From: Thermococcus bergensis
GTDB lineage: Archaea > Methanobacteriota_B > Thermococci > Thermococcales > Thermococcaceae
Direction of reading: 5' to 3'
Assembly (NCBI RefSeq): GCF_020386975.1
Contig: NZ_JABFNK010000005.1
Span: forward strand, 310,001-374,000
DNA length: 64,000 nt
Shown here piece by piece: positions 51,420 through 62,667 of this stretch. Each line of letters begins with the position of its first letter. Positions within the stretch are counted from its first letter, which is position 1. The translations under genes were made by a program, and so were the position numbers. The notes under the pieces were generated by a model, which was given only the letters and a program-made list of their open reading frames with translations, was not told the origin of the DNA and did no database searches.

Positions 51420-52012
51420 CACAATCCCCTCATTGGTTTGTACCCCCGTTCAAAATTCGTACCATCCGGGTAGTTAACCCTAACAACTCTTTTGCTTCCC
51501 AAAAGGATGAAGTTCACGTTTAAAAGCCCATTTAGGCCATGATAGAGCTTCCTGAAGTTGTGCCCGTAGAGAATGAAATCGACATTTTTTGGAGGACTTA
51601 GCTGGCCGGGGTCATGTGTTAGGGCAAGCTTTAGGCTACCTATCTTAATTATGTCGCCGGGCTGTACTATCTGGGCTTTTTTGGCGAGTTTTTTGAGGAC
51701 TTCTTCACTGTCTTCGTTTCCCGGAACAATATACACCTCAGCTCCGGAATTTTCAAGTATGTCCAACAGCTCTTTTACCCTCTCAGCATACCGCTCTTTT
51801 AGTTCAGGCCTTCTTTCGAGTTTTATGTTGTCCACAAGGTCTCCAGTATGGATGATGTATTCTGGCATAGTTTTTTCTATTAAGTTCAAAATGAAAGGAT
51901 ATATATTGTCAGGAGTATCACTTATGTGCATTATCTTGGCCTCTTTACTCTCCAGTAGTTCCTTTGGCAGTCCTCTTCTTCTTAAGAAGCTCGGTAGGTT
52001 TAGTATCATCAT
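51419..52012 (-). CDS. Calcineurin-like metallophosphoesterase (YfcE/MJ0936-like) with altered motif I
   Basis: A 197-residue phosphoesterase fold with HTGDLVDN (near 56), VPGNEDSEEV (G-N-E/H, near 96), LTHDPGQ and LYGHNFRKL. The first metal motif, normally D-x-H, reads SDTPD, so the histidine is replaced by proline. H-D after the strand and G-H-N replace the usual G-H-T-H. Activity may be changed or lost; nucleotide or phosphodiester substrates are typical of the family. The start at 52012 is just downstream of a shared TATA element, so the mRNA is probably leaderless. Confidence 0.75.
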   Translation of the reverse strand: MMILNLPSFLRRRGLPKELLESKEAKIMHISDTPDNIYPFILNLIEKTMPEYIIHTGDLVDNIKLERRPELKERYAERVKELLDILENSGAEVYIVPGNEDSEEVLKKLAKKAQIVQPGDIIKIGSLKLALTHDPGQLSPPKNVDFILYGHNFRKLYHGLNGLLNVNFILLGSKRVVRVNYPDGTNFERGYKPMRGL

Positions 52013-52029
52013 AATAAATCCGAAACAAC

Positions 52030-52042
52030 ATTTTATATACCT
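52030..52042. promoter_or_regulatory. Shared TATA element between two divergent genes
   Basis: ATTTTATATACCT reads as TATA box TTTTATATA on the plus strand and GTATATAAAA on the minus strand. The divergent starts lie at 52072 (plus) and 52012 (minus), each at a distance that fits use of this one element. Inference from spacing. Confidence 0.45.
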
Positions 52043-52071
52043 TTGGCTCTAATCTTAGAGCGGTGAACAAT

Positions 52072-53800
<1,729 letters not shown>

Positions 53801-53869
53801 AATATTTTCAAAAATTTTTTAAATGCTTAAAATAAACCACACCAAGAACGTTTGTGGGAGGTAATGAAA

Positions 53870-54286
53870 ATGGGAGACAAAACCAGAGTTCAGGTTAGTA
53901 AGCTCAAACCTGGAAGATACATCCTTATTGATGACGAACCCTGCAGGATAACCAACATTACAGTTTCATCCCCGGGTAAGCACGGTTCAGCAAAGGCAAG
54001 AATTGACGCTGTTGGAATATTTGACGGCAAGGTTAGGAGCATCGTGAAGCCAACAAGCGCTGAAGTTGATGTCCCAATTATCGACAAAAGGACTGGGCAG
54101 ATTATAGCAATCACTCCAGACACAGTCCAGCTCATGGACATGGAGACCTACGAGCTCTTTGACGTCCCAATAGCAACGGGCGTTGATGACGAGATCAAGG
54201 ACAAGCTTAGAGAGGGCATTAACGTTGAATACTGGGAAACCCTTGGCAGAATAAAGATAATGAAGCTCAAGGGAGAAAGCGAGTGA
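53870..54286 (+). CDS. Translation factor aIF5A
   Basis: A 138-residue aIF5A. The N-terminal SH3-like domain holds the hypusination site in [11 protein letters not shown] (K37), and the C-terminal OB fold follows. It rescues ribosomes stalled at difficult motifs once modified. The ATG at 53870 follows GGGAGGTAATG, and a TATA box ATTTTTTAAATGC lies at about 53813. The agmatinase-type gene for polyamine synthesis lies downstream, now separated by an IS. Confidence 0.94.
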   Translation: MGDKTRVQVSKLKPGRYILIDDEPCRITNITVSSPGKHGSAKARIDAVGIFDGKVRSIVKPTSAEVDVPIIDKRTGQIIAITPDTVQLMDMETYELFDVPIATGVDDEIKDKLREGINVEYWETLGRIKIMKLKGESE

Positions 54287-54364
54287 TTTCTTTCTTAGAT
54301 TTTCTTAAATTTTTATTGGGCTTCTTGGATGTATAGTGATCTTATTTTAAGCTGGTTCTATTGA

Positions 54365-54372
54365 GTTTCAAT
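54365..54372. repeat. Target-site duplication of IS6-type copy 3 (left)
   Basis: GTTTCAAT at 54365-54372 and 55154-55161 directly flanks the element. Confidence 0.9.
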
Positions 54373-55153
54373 GATACTGTTAGGATAACTGGGGCATCAC
54401 CTCCTGAAGCCACTCAGCAAAATCACCAGGCGGACCACCAAAACTAGAATGAATTCTGACAAAATTGTACCAGAAGGCAAACAGAAAAACAAACCTATGA
54501 ACCCTTCTCCAGTCCTCACTCCTGAAATTATTCCAGAAACGCTTTGTTCTTTCCTTCAACGTCCTAAACCAGCGCTCAACACTGTTCCTCGGCCCGAAAG
54601 TCACATGCAGATAACCCAACCCCAGACTCTTAAAAGCAGACTTATACCAGCTAGCCCTGTCAACCAGAAAGACAGGCTGCCCTTCACACGACTTTAAAAC
54701 AACCAGGATGAAATCCCTGGCAACCCACCAGTTTCTAACAGTCGTAATCCAGACTGCCAAAACTTCCTTGCTCTCAACGTCAATTGCAGCCCAGAGGAAT
54801 CTTTTCTTTCCGTTGATTTTTATTACTGTTTCGTCAACTGCGATGAAGTTTCGCTGTTTTTTGACTGCGAGGATTTTTGGCTTGTAAACTGCTTCTGCGA
54901 GTTTTTGGACGGCCTCCCAGACTGTTACGTGACTGATTTTGAGGATTCTGGCGGTTTGCCGGTAACTGAGGCCTCGCAGGTATAATTCTACTCCCCTGAT
55001 TTTCTTTTCTGGTGGGATTTTGTTGCGACGAAAGGGTTTTAAGGCTGAAACCACCCAGTAAATAATGGTTTCAGACTTCATGTTCCCCCTTCTTTTTCTG
55101 AAGTATTGCCAGTAACTTAAACCTGACACCCCACAGCTTATCCTAACAGTATC
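54373..55153 (-). mobile_element. IS6-family insertion sequence, copy 3 (781 bp)
   Basis: Same orientation and length as copy 1, with duplication GTTTCAAT. It lies between aIF5A and the agmatinase gene. The right duplication ends about 10 bp before the agmatinase TATA element (CTTTTTAACC, 55171-55180). Confidence 0.93.
54380..55081 (-). CDS. IS6-family DDE transposase, copy 3
   Basis: The 233-residue translation is identical to the other two copies, with an intact frame from the ATG at 55081 to a stop in the terminal repeat. Confidence 0.92.
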   Translation of the reverse strand: MKSETIIYWVVSALKPFRRNKIPPEKKIRGVELYLRGLSYRQTARILKISHVTVWEAVQKLAEAVYKPKILAVKKQRNFIAVDETVIKINGKKRFLWAAIDVESKEVLAVWITTVRNWWVARDFILVVLKSCEGQPVFLVDRASWYKSAFKSLGLGYLHVTFGPRNSVERWFRTLKERTKRFWNNFRSEDWRRVHRFVFLFAFWYNFVRIHSSFGGPPGDFAEWLQEVMPQLS

Positions 55154-55161
55154 GTTTCAAT
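55154..55161. repeat. Target-site duplication of IS6-type copy 3 (right)
   Basis: GTTTCAAT, partner of 54365-54372. Confidence 0.9.
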
Positions 55162-55211
55162 CCTGCAAAACTTTTTAACCCATATCCTAAACCTTCTCGG
55201 GGTGAAGGATA

Positions 55212-56069
55212 ATGGAGTTACTCTATACCTACGAGACACTAAAGCTTGAATTCCCAATGAGCAGTATTGAGGAAGCTGACTTTGTAATCCTCGGCATCCC
55301 ATTCGACGGAACGACCTCTTACAAACCCGGAACAAGGTTCGGGCCTACGCTGATAAGGCAGGCCACGCTCAATCTTGAGAGCTACATTCTGGACTACGAC
55401 ATTGATATTGCAGAGGTAAAGATAGCCGATGTTGGTGATTTAGCAATCGTCGCTGGTAACCCTCTTGAAACCATAAAAAGAGGCATTGAAACTATAGAAG
55501 AAATAAAGAAAGCTAATCCCAAGGTCGTGCCCATAATCTTGGGCGGTGAGCACTCAATGACTTTCGCTCCAGTGAAGGCATTAAAACCGAAAAGCTACGT
55601 GGTTTTTGATGCCCACCTCGATTTAAGGGAGAGCTATGAAGACAATCCATGGAACCATGCATGCGTCGCCAGAAGGATTTCAGAACTTGGGATAAAAGTT
55701 GCCGAGTTTGGAATAAGGAGCGGCACAAAAGAGGAAGTGGAGTATGCCAGAGAGGTTGACATACCTTGGGTTCATGCAAGGAACTACACCGTTGAAAGGT
55801 TCAAAGAGATTGTAAAAGACCTTCCAGAGCCGGTATATGTTTCAGTAGACATAGACGTCTTTGACCTTTCAATGGTTCCTTCAACTGGGACTCCAGAAGC
55901 TGGCGGATTGAGGTTCTGGGAAGTCGTAGAGGCACTGGAATGGTTGATGAAGAACAAAAAGGTCATAGGTTTCGATATAATGGAAGTTGCAGGAATGGAG
56001 CTTGGGGATGTTACAGCTTTAACCGCCGCAAAGCTTCTCTTTTACATGATTGGAATGCTTTCAAAATGA
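55212..56069 (+). CDS. speB: Agmatinase/aminopropylagmatinase (ureohydrolase)
   Basis: This 285-residue ureohydrolase has the dinuclear Mn site residues in LGGEHSM, FDAHLDLRE and SVDIDVFDLS. In Thermococcus the family member acts on N1-aminopropylagmatine to make spermidine, so the exact substrate here is agmatine or its aminopropyl form. Spermidine supply is linked to hypusine-type modification of aIF5A, encoded just upstream. The ATG at 55212 follows GGGGTGAAGG, and the core promoter is preserved behind the IS. Confidence 0.88.
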   Translation: MELLYTYETLKLEFPMSSIEEADFVILGIPFDGTTSYKPGTRFGPTLIRQATLNLESYILDYDIDIAEVKIADVGDLAIVAGNPLETIKRGIETIEEIKKANPKVVPIILGGEHSMTFAPVKALKPKSYVVFDAHLDLRESYEDNPWNHACVARRISELGIKVAEFGIRSGTKEEVEYAREVDIPWVHARNYTVERFKEIVKDLPEPVYVSVDIDVFDLSMVPSTGTPEAGGLRFWEVVEALEWLMKNKKVIGFDIMEVAGMELGDVTALTAAKLLFYMIGMLSK

Positions 56070-57787
56070 TTATTCCTCTATATACATTTCTTTTAATGCC
56101 CGATAGTATGCTTTGTAGATGTCCCTCTTTGTTACAACACCAATAAGCCTTTTGTTTTCGGGGCTTTCAATAATCGGAAGGAGGTTTTGGTCATGCTTCA
56201 TAAGTTTTTCAAATGCATCCTGGGCTGTTTCGTTCAAATATCCGACGCCATACTCTTTGCGCAAAAACCTCTCTATCGGTAGTGCTTTTATTCTATGAGA
56301 CAGGTTCAGGAAGTCCTTTATTCCCACTATCCCCAGTACGTTCATCTGTTCATCAACAACTGGAAAGCAATCGTGGCCGGTCTCTGCAACGAGCTCTTCA
56401 ACATATTTTAGTGTATTCCACTTGTAAACAAAGACCGGCTTTGTGGTCATGATTTCACCAACGGGGATAGTCTCTAAAATAACGGGATGGCCGGTTTTTA
56501 CGTGAAGTCCTCTCCGCTCGAGCTTGAGAGTATATACCGAGGAGCCCTTGAGAATAAACCTGGCTGTTAAAAAGCTCGTTGTTGCGGAGGTTATAACTCC
56601 GGGAAGAAGAGCGTATCCTCTGGTGAGCTCTGCTACCATAAGTATCTGGTTTATTGGGGCCTGAGTTATTCCGCTAAAGAACGCCGCCATACCTGCCAGG
56701 GCATAAACGGCGGAGTTGATTTCAATAGCGGGGAAGAGAAGCTTTAAAACCGTTCCATATGCTGCTCCGAGGAGGGCACCGATATAAAGGCTGGGAGCGA
56801 AGATGCCACCGCTGTGGCCGGAGGATATTGTCAAAGACGTTGCCATCATTTTTCCGATTCCTAGAAGAATAAGGGTAGTAAGGGGAAGCAGTCCTGCGAT
56901 GGCAAGCTCCATCGCTTCATAACCAACTCCAAGTATCCCATATCTGGGAAAGAACATCCCGATAAAGCCAACACTTAGTCCCCCAACAAAAAGCTTTGTC
57001 CACAGCGGTGTTTTAATAGCTTCAAACCTATCTATCAGCCAGAACAGAAACTTTGCCCAATAAGCCGCTAGAACGCCAAACAGTAATCCCATAAGGAACA
57101 GGAAGAGAAGTTCGCTGTGATTATGGGCGATCTGGAGGGGGATATTGACCTCAAAAGCATCTCCCAAGAACAGCAATGTCACGGTATTGGCCACGACAGC
57201 GGATAAGAATATCGGGATGAGGTTTATTGAAAATATCCCCATGTAAACGACTTCAAGGGCGAACATCGCTCCGGCAAAGGGAGTATTAAACGTCCCCGCT
57301 ATCCCTGCAGCCAAGCCACAGGTCGTTAAGAGTTTTTTCAGTTCTGGAGAGAGTTTAAAAGTCTGTGCTAAGGCTGAGGCTAGTGAGGCTCCAATGAAAC
57401 CTATGGGGCCTTCTCTCCCAACACTTCCCCACTTCCAATGGTGATTGAAGTTGCTACTACCTTTAAAACCGCCAGCTTGCCCTTTATTTCTCCTCTCTTA
57501 AATATTACTGCCTCTATGACTTCAGGTATGCCGTTCCCCTTTAGTTCGGGATGACTTTTAATTAGTGGTGCAACTATGAGGCCCCCTATTGCTGGAAGCA
57601 AAATGTATCCAAGATTATACCCATGATAATAGATAGAGATGTGCGGAAGTAGAATATCAAAAAACAGCAACCTCGTAAAAGATATCATCTCTCTAAAGAC
57701 AACTGCCCCTAGCCCACCAACTATCCCGGTGAGTATGGAGAGGAAAAGAATTGTTGCCCACTTCTTTACATAATTCTCGTTTCTCAT
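56070..57787 (-). pseudogene. ClC-family chloride channel/transporter with CBS domains, single-base frameshift
   Basis: The 5' part (57787 to about 57403) encodes the first ~120 residues. Reading then breaks at a G run (minus strand, plus-strand cccc at 57427-57430), and the rest continues in another frame to 56070. One extra G restores GSGGSVGREGP, the ion-selectivity loop, and a protein of about 570 residues. The 3' part keeps GHSGGIFAPSLYIGA and two C-terminal CBS domains (IVGIKDFLNL; LIGVVTKRDIYKAYY). Either a genuine inactivating deletion or a homopolymer reading error; the flanks show no other damage. Confidence 0.83.
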
Positions 57788-57868
57788 CGGCGCAGAGTAG
57801 CTTCGGGGATATTTAAAGATTAAAGAAACCAGAGGTTGGCATATTAAGGTTTAAAAAGTTGATAAAAA

Positions 57869-59242
57869 TTAGCCTTTTAAGGCTTTTTCCAGTAGCTCCA
57901 GTCCTATGTTGAGGTATTCTTCTGCTTTTTCTTCGCTTCTTGCTTCTGCAAAGATTCTTATTATTGGCTCTGTTCCGCTTGCTCTTACGAGCACCCATCC
58001 GTCTTCAAAAAGAATTTTTGTCCCATCGGTTGTGTCGATTTTTAGCCCTTCTTTCTCTGCGATCTCCGCTACCCTTGCCACTATAGCCTTTCTGTCCCCT
58101 TCTATGTGCCTCTTGGTCTTTACCTGATAGAACTTTGGAAGCTCGTCTATAAGCTCGCTGAACTTTTTGCCACTTTTTGCAAAGATTTCAACTATTTTTG
58201 CGGCGGTCATAGCTCCGTCTCTGCCCAAAACGTGGTCTGGGAAGATAACTCCCCCGTTTTCTTCTCCGCCTACAAGTCCATTGTGCTCAAGCAGTGCCCT
58301 CGAAACTATCAGATCCCCAACTTTTGTCTTCAGGACTTTTCCTCCGTAGGTTTTGGCGAGCTCGTCTATTATGTGGGATGTTGCTATGGTCGTTACAACT
58401 AGGCCTCCTTTATTCTCTTCGAGCATTGCTTTCACGACGAGTGCGAAGGTTTTGTCTCCTTGAACAAAGTTTCCGTTCTCGTCTATGAAGACTGAGCGGT
58501 CTGCATCGCCATCTTGGGCTATTCCAAAGTCCGCTCCAAGTGCTTTCACGATCTTCATAAATCCTTGGAGATTCTCTTCATTTGGTTCTGGATTCCTTGC
58601 CGGGAAGTGTCCATCTGGGTGGGCGTTTACGCTAACAACTTTACAGCCGAGTTCTCTCAGAAGGTAGGGAAGCACTAGCGAGCCGGCACCATTCGAAGTA
58701 TCCACCACGACAAAGGGTCTTCTCTTTCTTATTGCCTCCACATCCACCTTTGCCTTTATTGCGTCTATGTAGGGCCTTATTATGTCCCTCTTCACCAGCT
58801 GGCCTATTTCGTCCCACTTGGCTCTGGAATAGTCTTCTTTGAAGAATAACTCCTCTACAATCTCTTCCCTCTCTTTCCTAAGACCGAGACCGTTTGGCTC
58901 GAGAAGCTTTATTCCGTTGTACTCTGGCGGGTTGTGGCTTGCGGTAATTACAGCTCCCCCATCTACTTTGAAGTACTTGCATGCGAACTGAATTGCTGGT
59001 GTCGGTGCTATGCCCACATCTATGACGTTAACTCCAACGCTTAGAAGACCGCTTATCAGGGCATTTTTGAGCATCTCGCCGCTAACTCTGGTATCCCTTC
59101 CCACTACCACCCATAACTCCTTGCCGGGCTGTTCCCTTTTTAGGAGCGTTCCAAATGCCATCCCCATTTTGAGTGCAAATTCTGGGGTTATCTTCTCATT
59201 TGCAATCCCTCTAACTCCAAACGTTCCGAATATCTTGCCCAT
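57869..59242 (-). CDS. manB: Phosphomannomutase/phosphoglucosamine-mutase family (ManB)
   Basis: This 457-residue alpha-D-phosphohexomutase has the phosphoserine loop TASHNPPEYNG (near 100), the metal loop DGDADRSVF (near 240), the sugar loop GGEENGGVI (near 325) and the phosphate site RASGTEPIIRI (near 425). As the last gene of the mannosylglycerate operon it most likely converts mannose-6-phosphate to mannose-1-phosphate. The ATG at 59242 follows GGGAGTGATGG; manC ends 21 bp upstream. Confidence 0.88.
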   Translation of the reverse strand: MGKIFGTFGVRGIANEKITPEFALKMGMAFGTLLKREQPGKELWVVVGRDTRVSGEMLKNALISGLLSVGVNVIDVGIAPTPAIQFACKYFKVDGGAVITASHNPPEYNGIKLLEPNGLGLRKEREEIVEELFFKEDYSRAKWDEIGQLVKRDIIRPYIDAIKAKVDVEAIRKRRPFVVVDTSNGAGSLVLPYLLRELGCKVVSVNAHPDGHFPARNPEPNEENLQGFMKIVKALGADFGIAQDGDADRSVFIDENGNFVQGDKTFALVVKAMLEENKGGLVVTTIATSHIIDELAKTYGGKVLKTKVGDLIVSRALLEHNGLVGGEENGGVIFPDHVLGRDGAMTAAKIVEIFAKSGKKFSELIDELPKFYQVKTKRHIEGDRKAIVARVAEIAEKEGLKIDTTDGTKILFEDGWVLVRASGTEPIIRIFAEARSEEKAEEYLNIGLELLEKALKG

Positions 59243-59263
59243 CTCCATCACTCCCTCCCAAGT

Positions 59264-60646
59264 TCAATCTCTTCCAAAGTCATCTTGAAACCTTTCAATG
59301 TCGTCTTCGCCTAGGTATTCTCCAATCTGGGTTTCTATAATCTCGAGGACTACTTTTCCGGGGTTTTCGAGTCTGTGAACGACTCCAGCTGGGATGAACG
59401 TGCTCTCTCCCGGCCTTAGGAGGAGCTCTTTATCGCCGACCTTTACTTTCGCAGTTCCTCTAACAACAACCCAGTGTTCTGAACGGTGATAGTGCCTTTG
59501 GAGGGATAATCTTTTGCCGGGCAGGACGGTTAGTCGCTTTATCTTGTATCTCTCCCCTTCTTCAAGAACGGTATATGAACCCCAGGGTCTGTAGGCAGTT
59601 CTGTGGACTATGGATCTCTCATCTCCTTTTTCTACCAGCTTTTTGTAGACCTCTTTGACTTTCTGGGTTTCTCCTTTCTTAGCTACGAGCAGGGCATCCC
59701 CGGTGTCTATTATCACTAGGTCTTCCACTCCCACAGTTGCGGTTAGCCTTTCTGTTATTATCAGATTGTCTTTTGAATCTACGTTTATATAATCGCCTTT
59801 AAACCCTCTTATGCTTACGGCATTACCATGTTCATCTTTCTCAAAGGCTTCGTATAGTGCATCAAAGCTTCCCAGGTCATTCCAGTAAGTGTTTAAAGGC
59901 ACTACGGCTGCTTTGTTGGTCTTTTCCATGATGCCGTAATCTACGGAAATCTCTGGGACTTTCTCGTATGCTTCTTCAATGCTCTTTGCATCTTCGAAGG
60001 CATTGTACACTTCTGGCGCGAGATTCTTCACTTCTTCGATGAATAGAGAGCTATCAAAAAGGAACATACCGCTGTTCCAGTAGTAGCCTTCTTCGACATA
60101 GCGTTTTGCGGTTTCGTAGTCTGGTTTTTCTTTGAACTCCGCTACTCTGTATCCTCCTTCGAGTTTTTCTCCGGGTTTTATATAGCCGTAGCCGGTGTGA
60201 GGCCTCGTTGGTTTAATACCAAAGGTAATGAAATATTTGTCTGCAAGTTTTTCAGCGTTTTCAAATGCCTTTATGTAGTCGTCATTAACTCTTATCAGGT
60301 GGTCTGAGGGCAGAACAGCGACTTTTGATTTTCCGTAGTTCTCTTCTATGGCCTTCATTCCCCAGAAAATCGCGGGTAAGGTGTTCTTTCCAACGGGCTC
60401 GAGGAGAATGTTTTCTTCTGGTACCTCTATGCCGAGCTCCCTCAGATCGTCCATAACTCTGAACTTATACTCCCTGTTTGTAACGATGAATATTTCCTTG
60501 GGTTTTGAGAATTTTAATGCCCTTTCAACGGTCTTTTGGAAAAGAGAAGTGCTGTCAAAAATTCTTATAAACTGCTTTGGCATGAGTTCCCTGCTTAATG
60601 GCCACAATCTAGTTCCTTTTCCTCCGGCAAGGATGAGTGTCTTCAA
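59264..60646 (-). CDS. manC: Mannose-1-phosphate guanylyltransferase / mannose-6-phosphate isomerase (ManC)
   Basis: A 460-residue bifunctional enzyme. The nucleotidyltransferase part carries LAGGKGTRLWPLSRE at residue 7, VLPSDHLI near 112 and EFKEKPDYETA. The C-terminal cupin isomerase part (about 345-450) has RPWGSYTVLE, LQRHYHRSEHWVVV and FIPAGVVHRLEN. It makes GDP-mannose for MpgS and interconverts fructose-6-phosphate and mannose-6-phosphate. It overlaps mpgP by 4 bp. Confidence 0.92.
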   Translation of the reverse strand: MKTLILAGGKGTRLWPLSRELMPKQFIRIFDSTSLFQKTVERALKFSKPKEIFIVTNREYKFRVMDDLRELGIEVPEENILLEPVGKNTLPAIFWGMKAIEENYGKSKVAVLPSDHLIRVNDDYIKAFENAEKLADKYFITFGIKPTRPHTGYGYIKPGEKLEGGYRVAEFKEKPDYETAKRYVEEGYYWNSGMFLFDSSLFIEEVKNLAPEVYNAFEDAKSIEEAYEKVPEISVDYGIMEKTNKAAVVPLNTYWNDLGSFDALYEAFEKDEHGNAVSIRGFKGDYINVDSKDNLIITERLTATVGVEDLVIIDTGDALLVAKKGETQKVKEVYKKLVEKGDERSIVHRTAYRPWGSYTVLEEGERYKIKRLTVLPGKRLSLQRHYHRSEHWVVVRGTAKVKVGDKELLLRPGESTFIPAGVVHRLENPGKVVLEIIETQIGEYLGEDDIERFQDDFGRD

Positions 60647-61374
60647 ATTACCACCTCCATAAGCTCTTTTATTGTCTTTATCTTCTTAGCTCTTTTGTGT
60701 GGAATATTTATGGCAAAGGGATGGTCAACAACTTCAAGCATCGGGATATCGTTTTCTCCATCCCCTACAGCGTAGCTTTCTACTTTTTCAATTCTGGAGT
60801 ACAAGTCTATTAGAATTCTTGCCGCCTTTCCTTTATTGGTATCTCCGGTAACGGTGTAGAACCTGCTCCCTCTTGTGATCTTTAACCCCCTTTGCTCTAT
60901 CTCTTTTTGAAATCCTTCCTTCGTCCATTTGAAAATCGTCTCTGAGTATTCTCTTCTCACAGCGAGTTCTGCAAGCTCCTTTGGAAGGCCAGTAAATTCC
61001 ATGATTTCTTCGATGGTTGAGTTTCCGTAATATTTTAGCCCAAAGCGGTCACTTATCTCATCTAAAGCTTTTCTCACGGTCTCATACCCTGTGCCGAGTT
61101 CAATGATGTAATAACTTTCATCCTCTCTGCTGTAGGGAAATTCAAAGGGAAAGTATCCCTTTGGGATGTAAATTGCACTCCCATTCTCAACTATGAAGGG
61201 GTCCGGGACTTTGAGAGCTTTTCGGTAATACTCCTGCTCTGCCTTTGTTTTTGAAGAGTTAAAGACTATCTTGAACCCCTTTTCATTCAGGAAGTCCACT
61301 ATCTCCTTTGCAGGCTCTGGAGAGTAGTCTTCTCCAATGAGGGTTTTGTCCAAGTCCAGGAAGATTACCCTCAT
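60643..61374 (-). CDS. mpgP: Mannosyl-3-phosphoglycerate phosphatase
   Basis: A 243-residue HAD phosphatase of the Cof/MPGP class. Motif I is [10 protein letters not shown] at residue 4, motif II FNSSK, and motifs III/IV are a lysine around [10 protein letters not shown] and [10 protein letters not shown] near 202. It removes phosphate from mannosyl-3-phosphoglycerate, giving mannosylglycerate, a heat and salt protectant. It overlaps both neighbours by 4 bp. Confidence 0.92.
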   Translation of the reverse strand: MRVIFLDLDKTLIGEDYSPEPAKEIVDFLNEKGFKIVFNSSKTKAEQEYYRKALKVPDPFIVENGSAIYIPKGYFPFEFPYSREDESYYIIELGTGYETVRKALDEISDRFGLKYYGNSTIEEIMEFTGLPKELAELAVRREYSETIFKWTKEGFQKEIEQRGLKITRGSRFYTVTGDTNKGKAARILIDLYSRIEKVESYAVGDGENDIPMLEVVDHPFAINIPHKRAKKIKTIKELMEVVI

Positions 61375-62555
61375 AAGTCGAACCTCAGGAGGGTTTCTTG
61401 GTTTGACTCAAGTACGTTCATCCACTTTTTGGGGTCTATGTCTTTTATCGGTCTCATGATCCTTGGTTTTGGTGGTTCTTCGGTTTCTGTTATTATTCCG
61501 TGCATTCTGAGGTCCTCTAAAATCTGCCTCTTCAACCGTTCTGATGCGAGTTTTGAGTGGTATATTGTGGTTAACGACAGCAGCACCATCTCCTTTACAT
61601 GTTCTTGTCCCTTATCCTCGTGGAAGTGGGGGTTTAGCGTTTCTATCTGGAATATTTCTATTCCTTGGTCAAAAACATCTTGGAACTCTTCTACGTTTTC
61701 CCAGCTGCCGAAGCGCTCAAGAAGGTACACTATTTCATAGGGCTCTATTGAATAGCCCGTTGAAAACGGCATGATTTCCGCAAGCTTCATTGTCATTGCG
61801 TGCTCTCCCGCATTGCCTGTTGCCATTATCGTGGTTTCAAATGTGGTCTTCTCACTTATCAGCTGGTTCAGATAGCGGTTGGTTATCTCACTTACCCTTC
61901 CCCATTTTCTGAAGTAAAGGGTTCCTCTGCTGACTTTGGGCTTGTGCCTCCAGTGTAGCCTTACCATTGCGTATTCACTCTCACTCATCAGGAAGCCAGC
62001 AGCATAGTCCTTGACGTATTCATTTACAGCTCCGGGGATGTAGTTGTCAGCATCGATGAATCCTACGTATTTGGCTCCTATTGCCCTAGCAAGCATAATT
62101 CCTATGAGCATGCCCTCTCCTTTTCCGCTTCTCACGAGTCCGTTTTCGTCTAAGATGTCTTCATATCCAGTCTCTCTGAACGCCTCCGCTAGTCCGGGGG
62201 CTCTTTGGTGGATCATAATAACCTTCGAGTGCGTTAGGTTGCAGAAGTGTTTTACCAGATCTACTTCCTGCCTATATCTGTTGGGGCCCTCTCTCTTGCT
62301 GTTGGAGACTATTATGATTGGCGATTTGTGGGGGATTGCCTTGAGAACACCATCAACCAAGTGAAGCTTTTCGTTTTTCATCGGCACAATTATTGCCATT
62401 TCTCCAATGGTTCTGTAGATATCTTCCCTCGGGATATTTTGAACAGTGAACATGGGAACATCTTCAGTCTCTGTGTCCATCTTGATGACTTTTTGCAGTT
62501 CGTAAATCTTCACAGCTCCAAAAATCTCTTTATAAACCGGGGCTTCTAAAAGCAT
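61371..62555 (-). CDS. mpgS: Mannosyl-3-phosphoglycerate synthase (GT55)
   Basis: A 394-residue glycosyltransferase that joins GDP-mannose and 3-phosphoglycerate. It has the start of the GT-A fold ([17 protein letters not shown], near 53), the metal-binding DADN ([13 protein letters not shown], near 167) and [17 protein letters not shown]. The ATG at 62555 follows AGGAGGTGG, and a TATA box AATTTATATATG at about 62630 (minus strand) drives the four-gene operon. Confidence 0.93.
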   Translation of the reverse strand: MLLEAPVYKEIFGAVKIYELQKVIKMDTETEDVPMFTVQNIPREDIYRTIGEMAIIVPMKNEKLHLVDGVLKAIPHKSPIIIVSNSKREGPNRYRQEVDLVKHFCNLTHSKVIMIHQRAPGLAEAFRETGYEDILDENGLVRSGKGEGMLIGIMLARAIGAKYVGFIDADNYIPGAVNEYVKDYAAGFLMSESEYAMVRLHWRHKPKVSRGTLYFRKWGRVSEITNRYLNQLISEKTTFETTIMATGNAGEHAMTMKLAEIMPFSTGYSIEPYEIVYLLERFGSWENVEEFQDVFDQGIEIFQIETLNPHFHEDKGQEHVKEMVLLSLTTIYHSKLASERLKRQILEDLRMHGIITETEEPPKPRIMRPIKDIDPKKWMNVLESNQETLLRFDL

Positions 62556-62667
62556 ATTACCACCTCCTAAGTGATTAGAGCGAGCAGAATACTAAAAACA
62601 CTCTGCCAGATACTTTTTTATTTTTTCTCATATATAAATTTTGCCCAAAATTAAAAAATAAAGGAGA

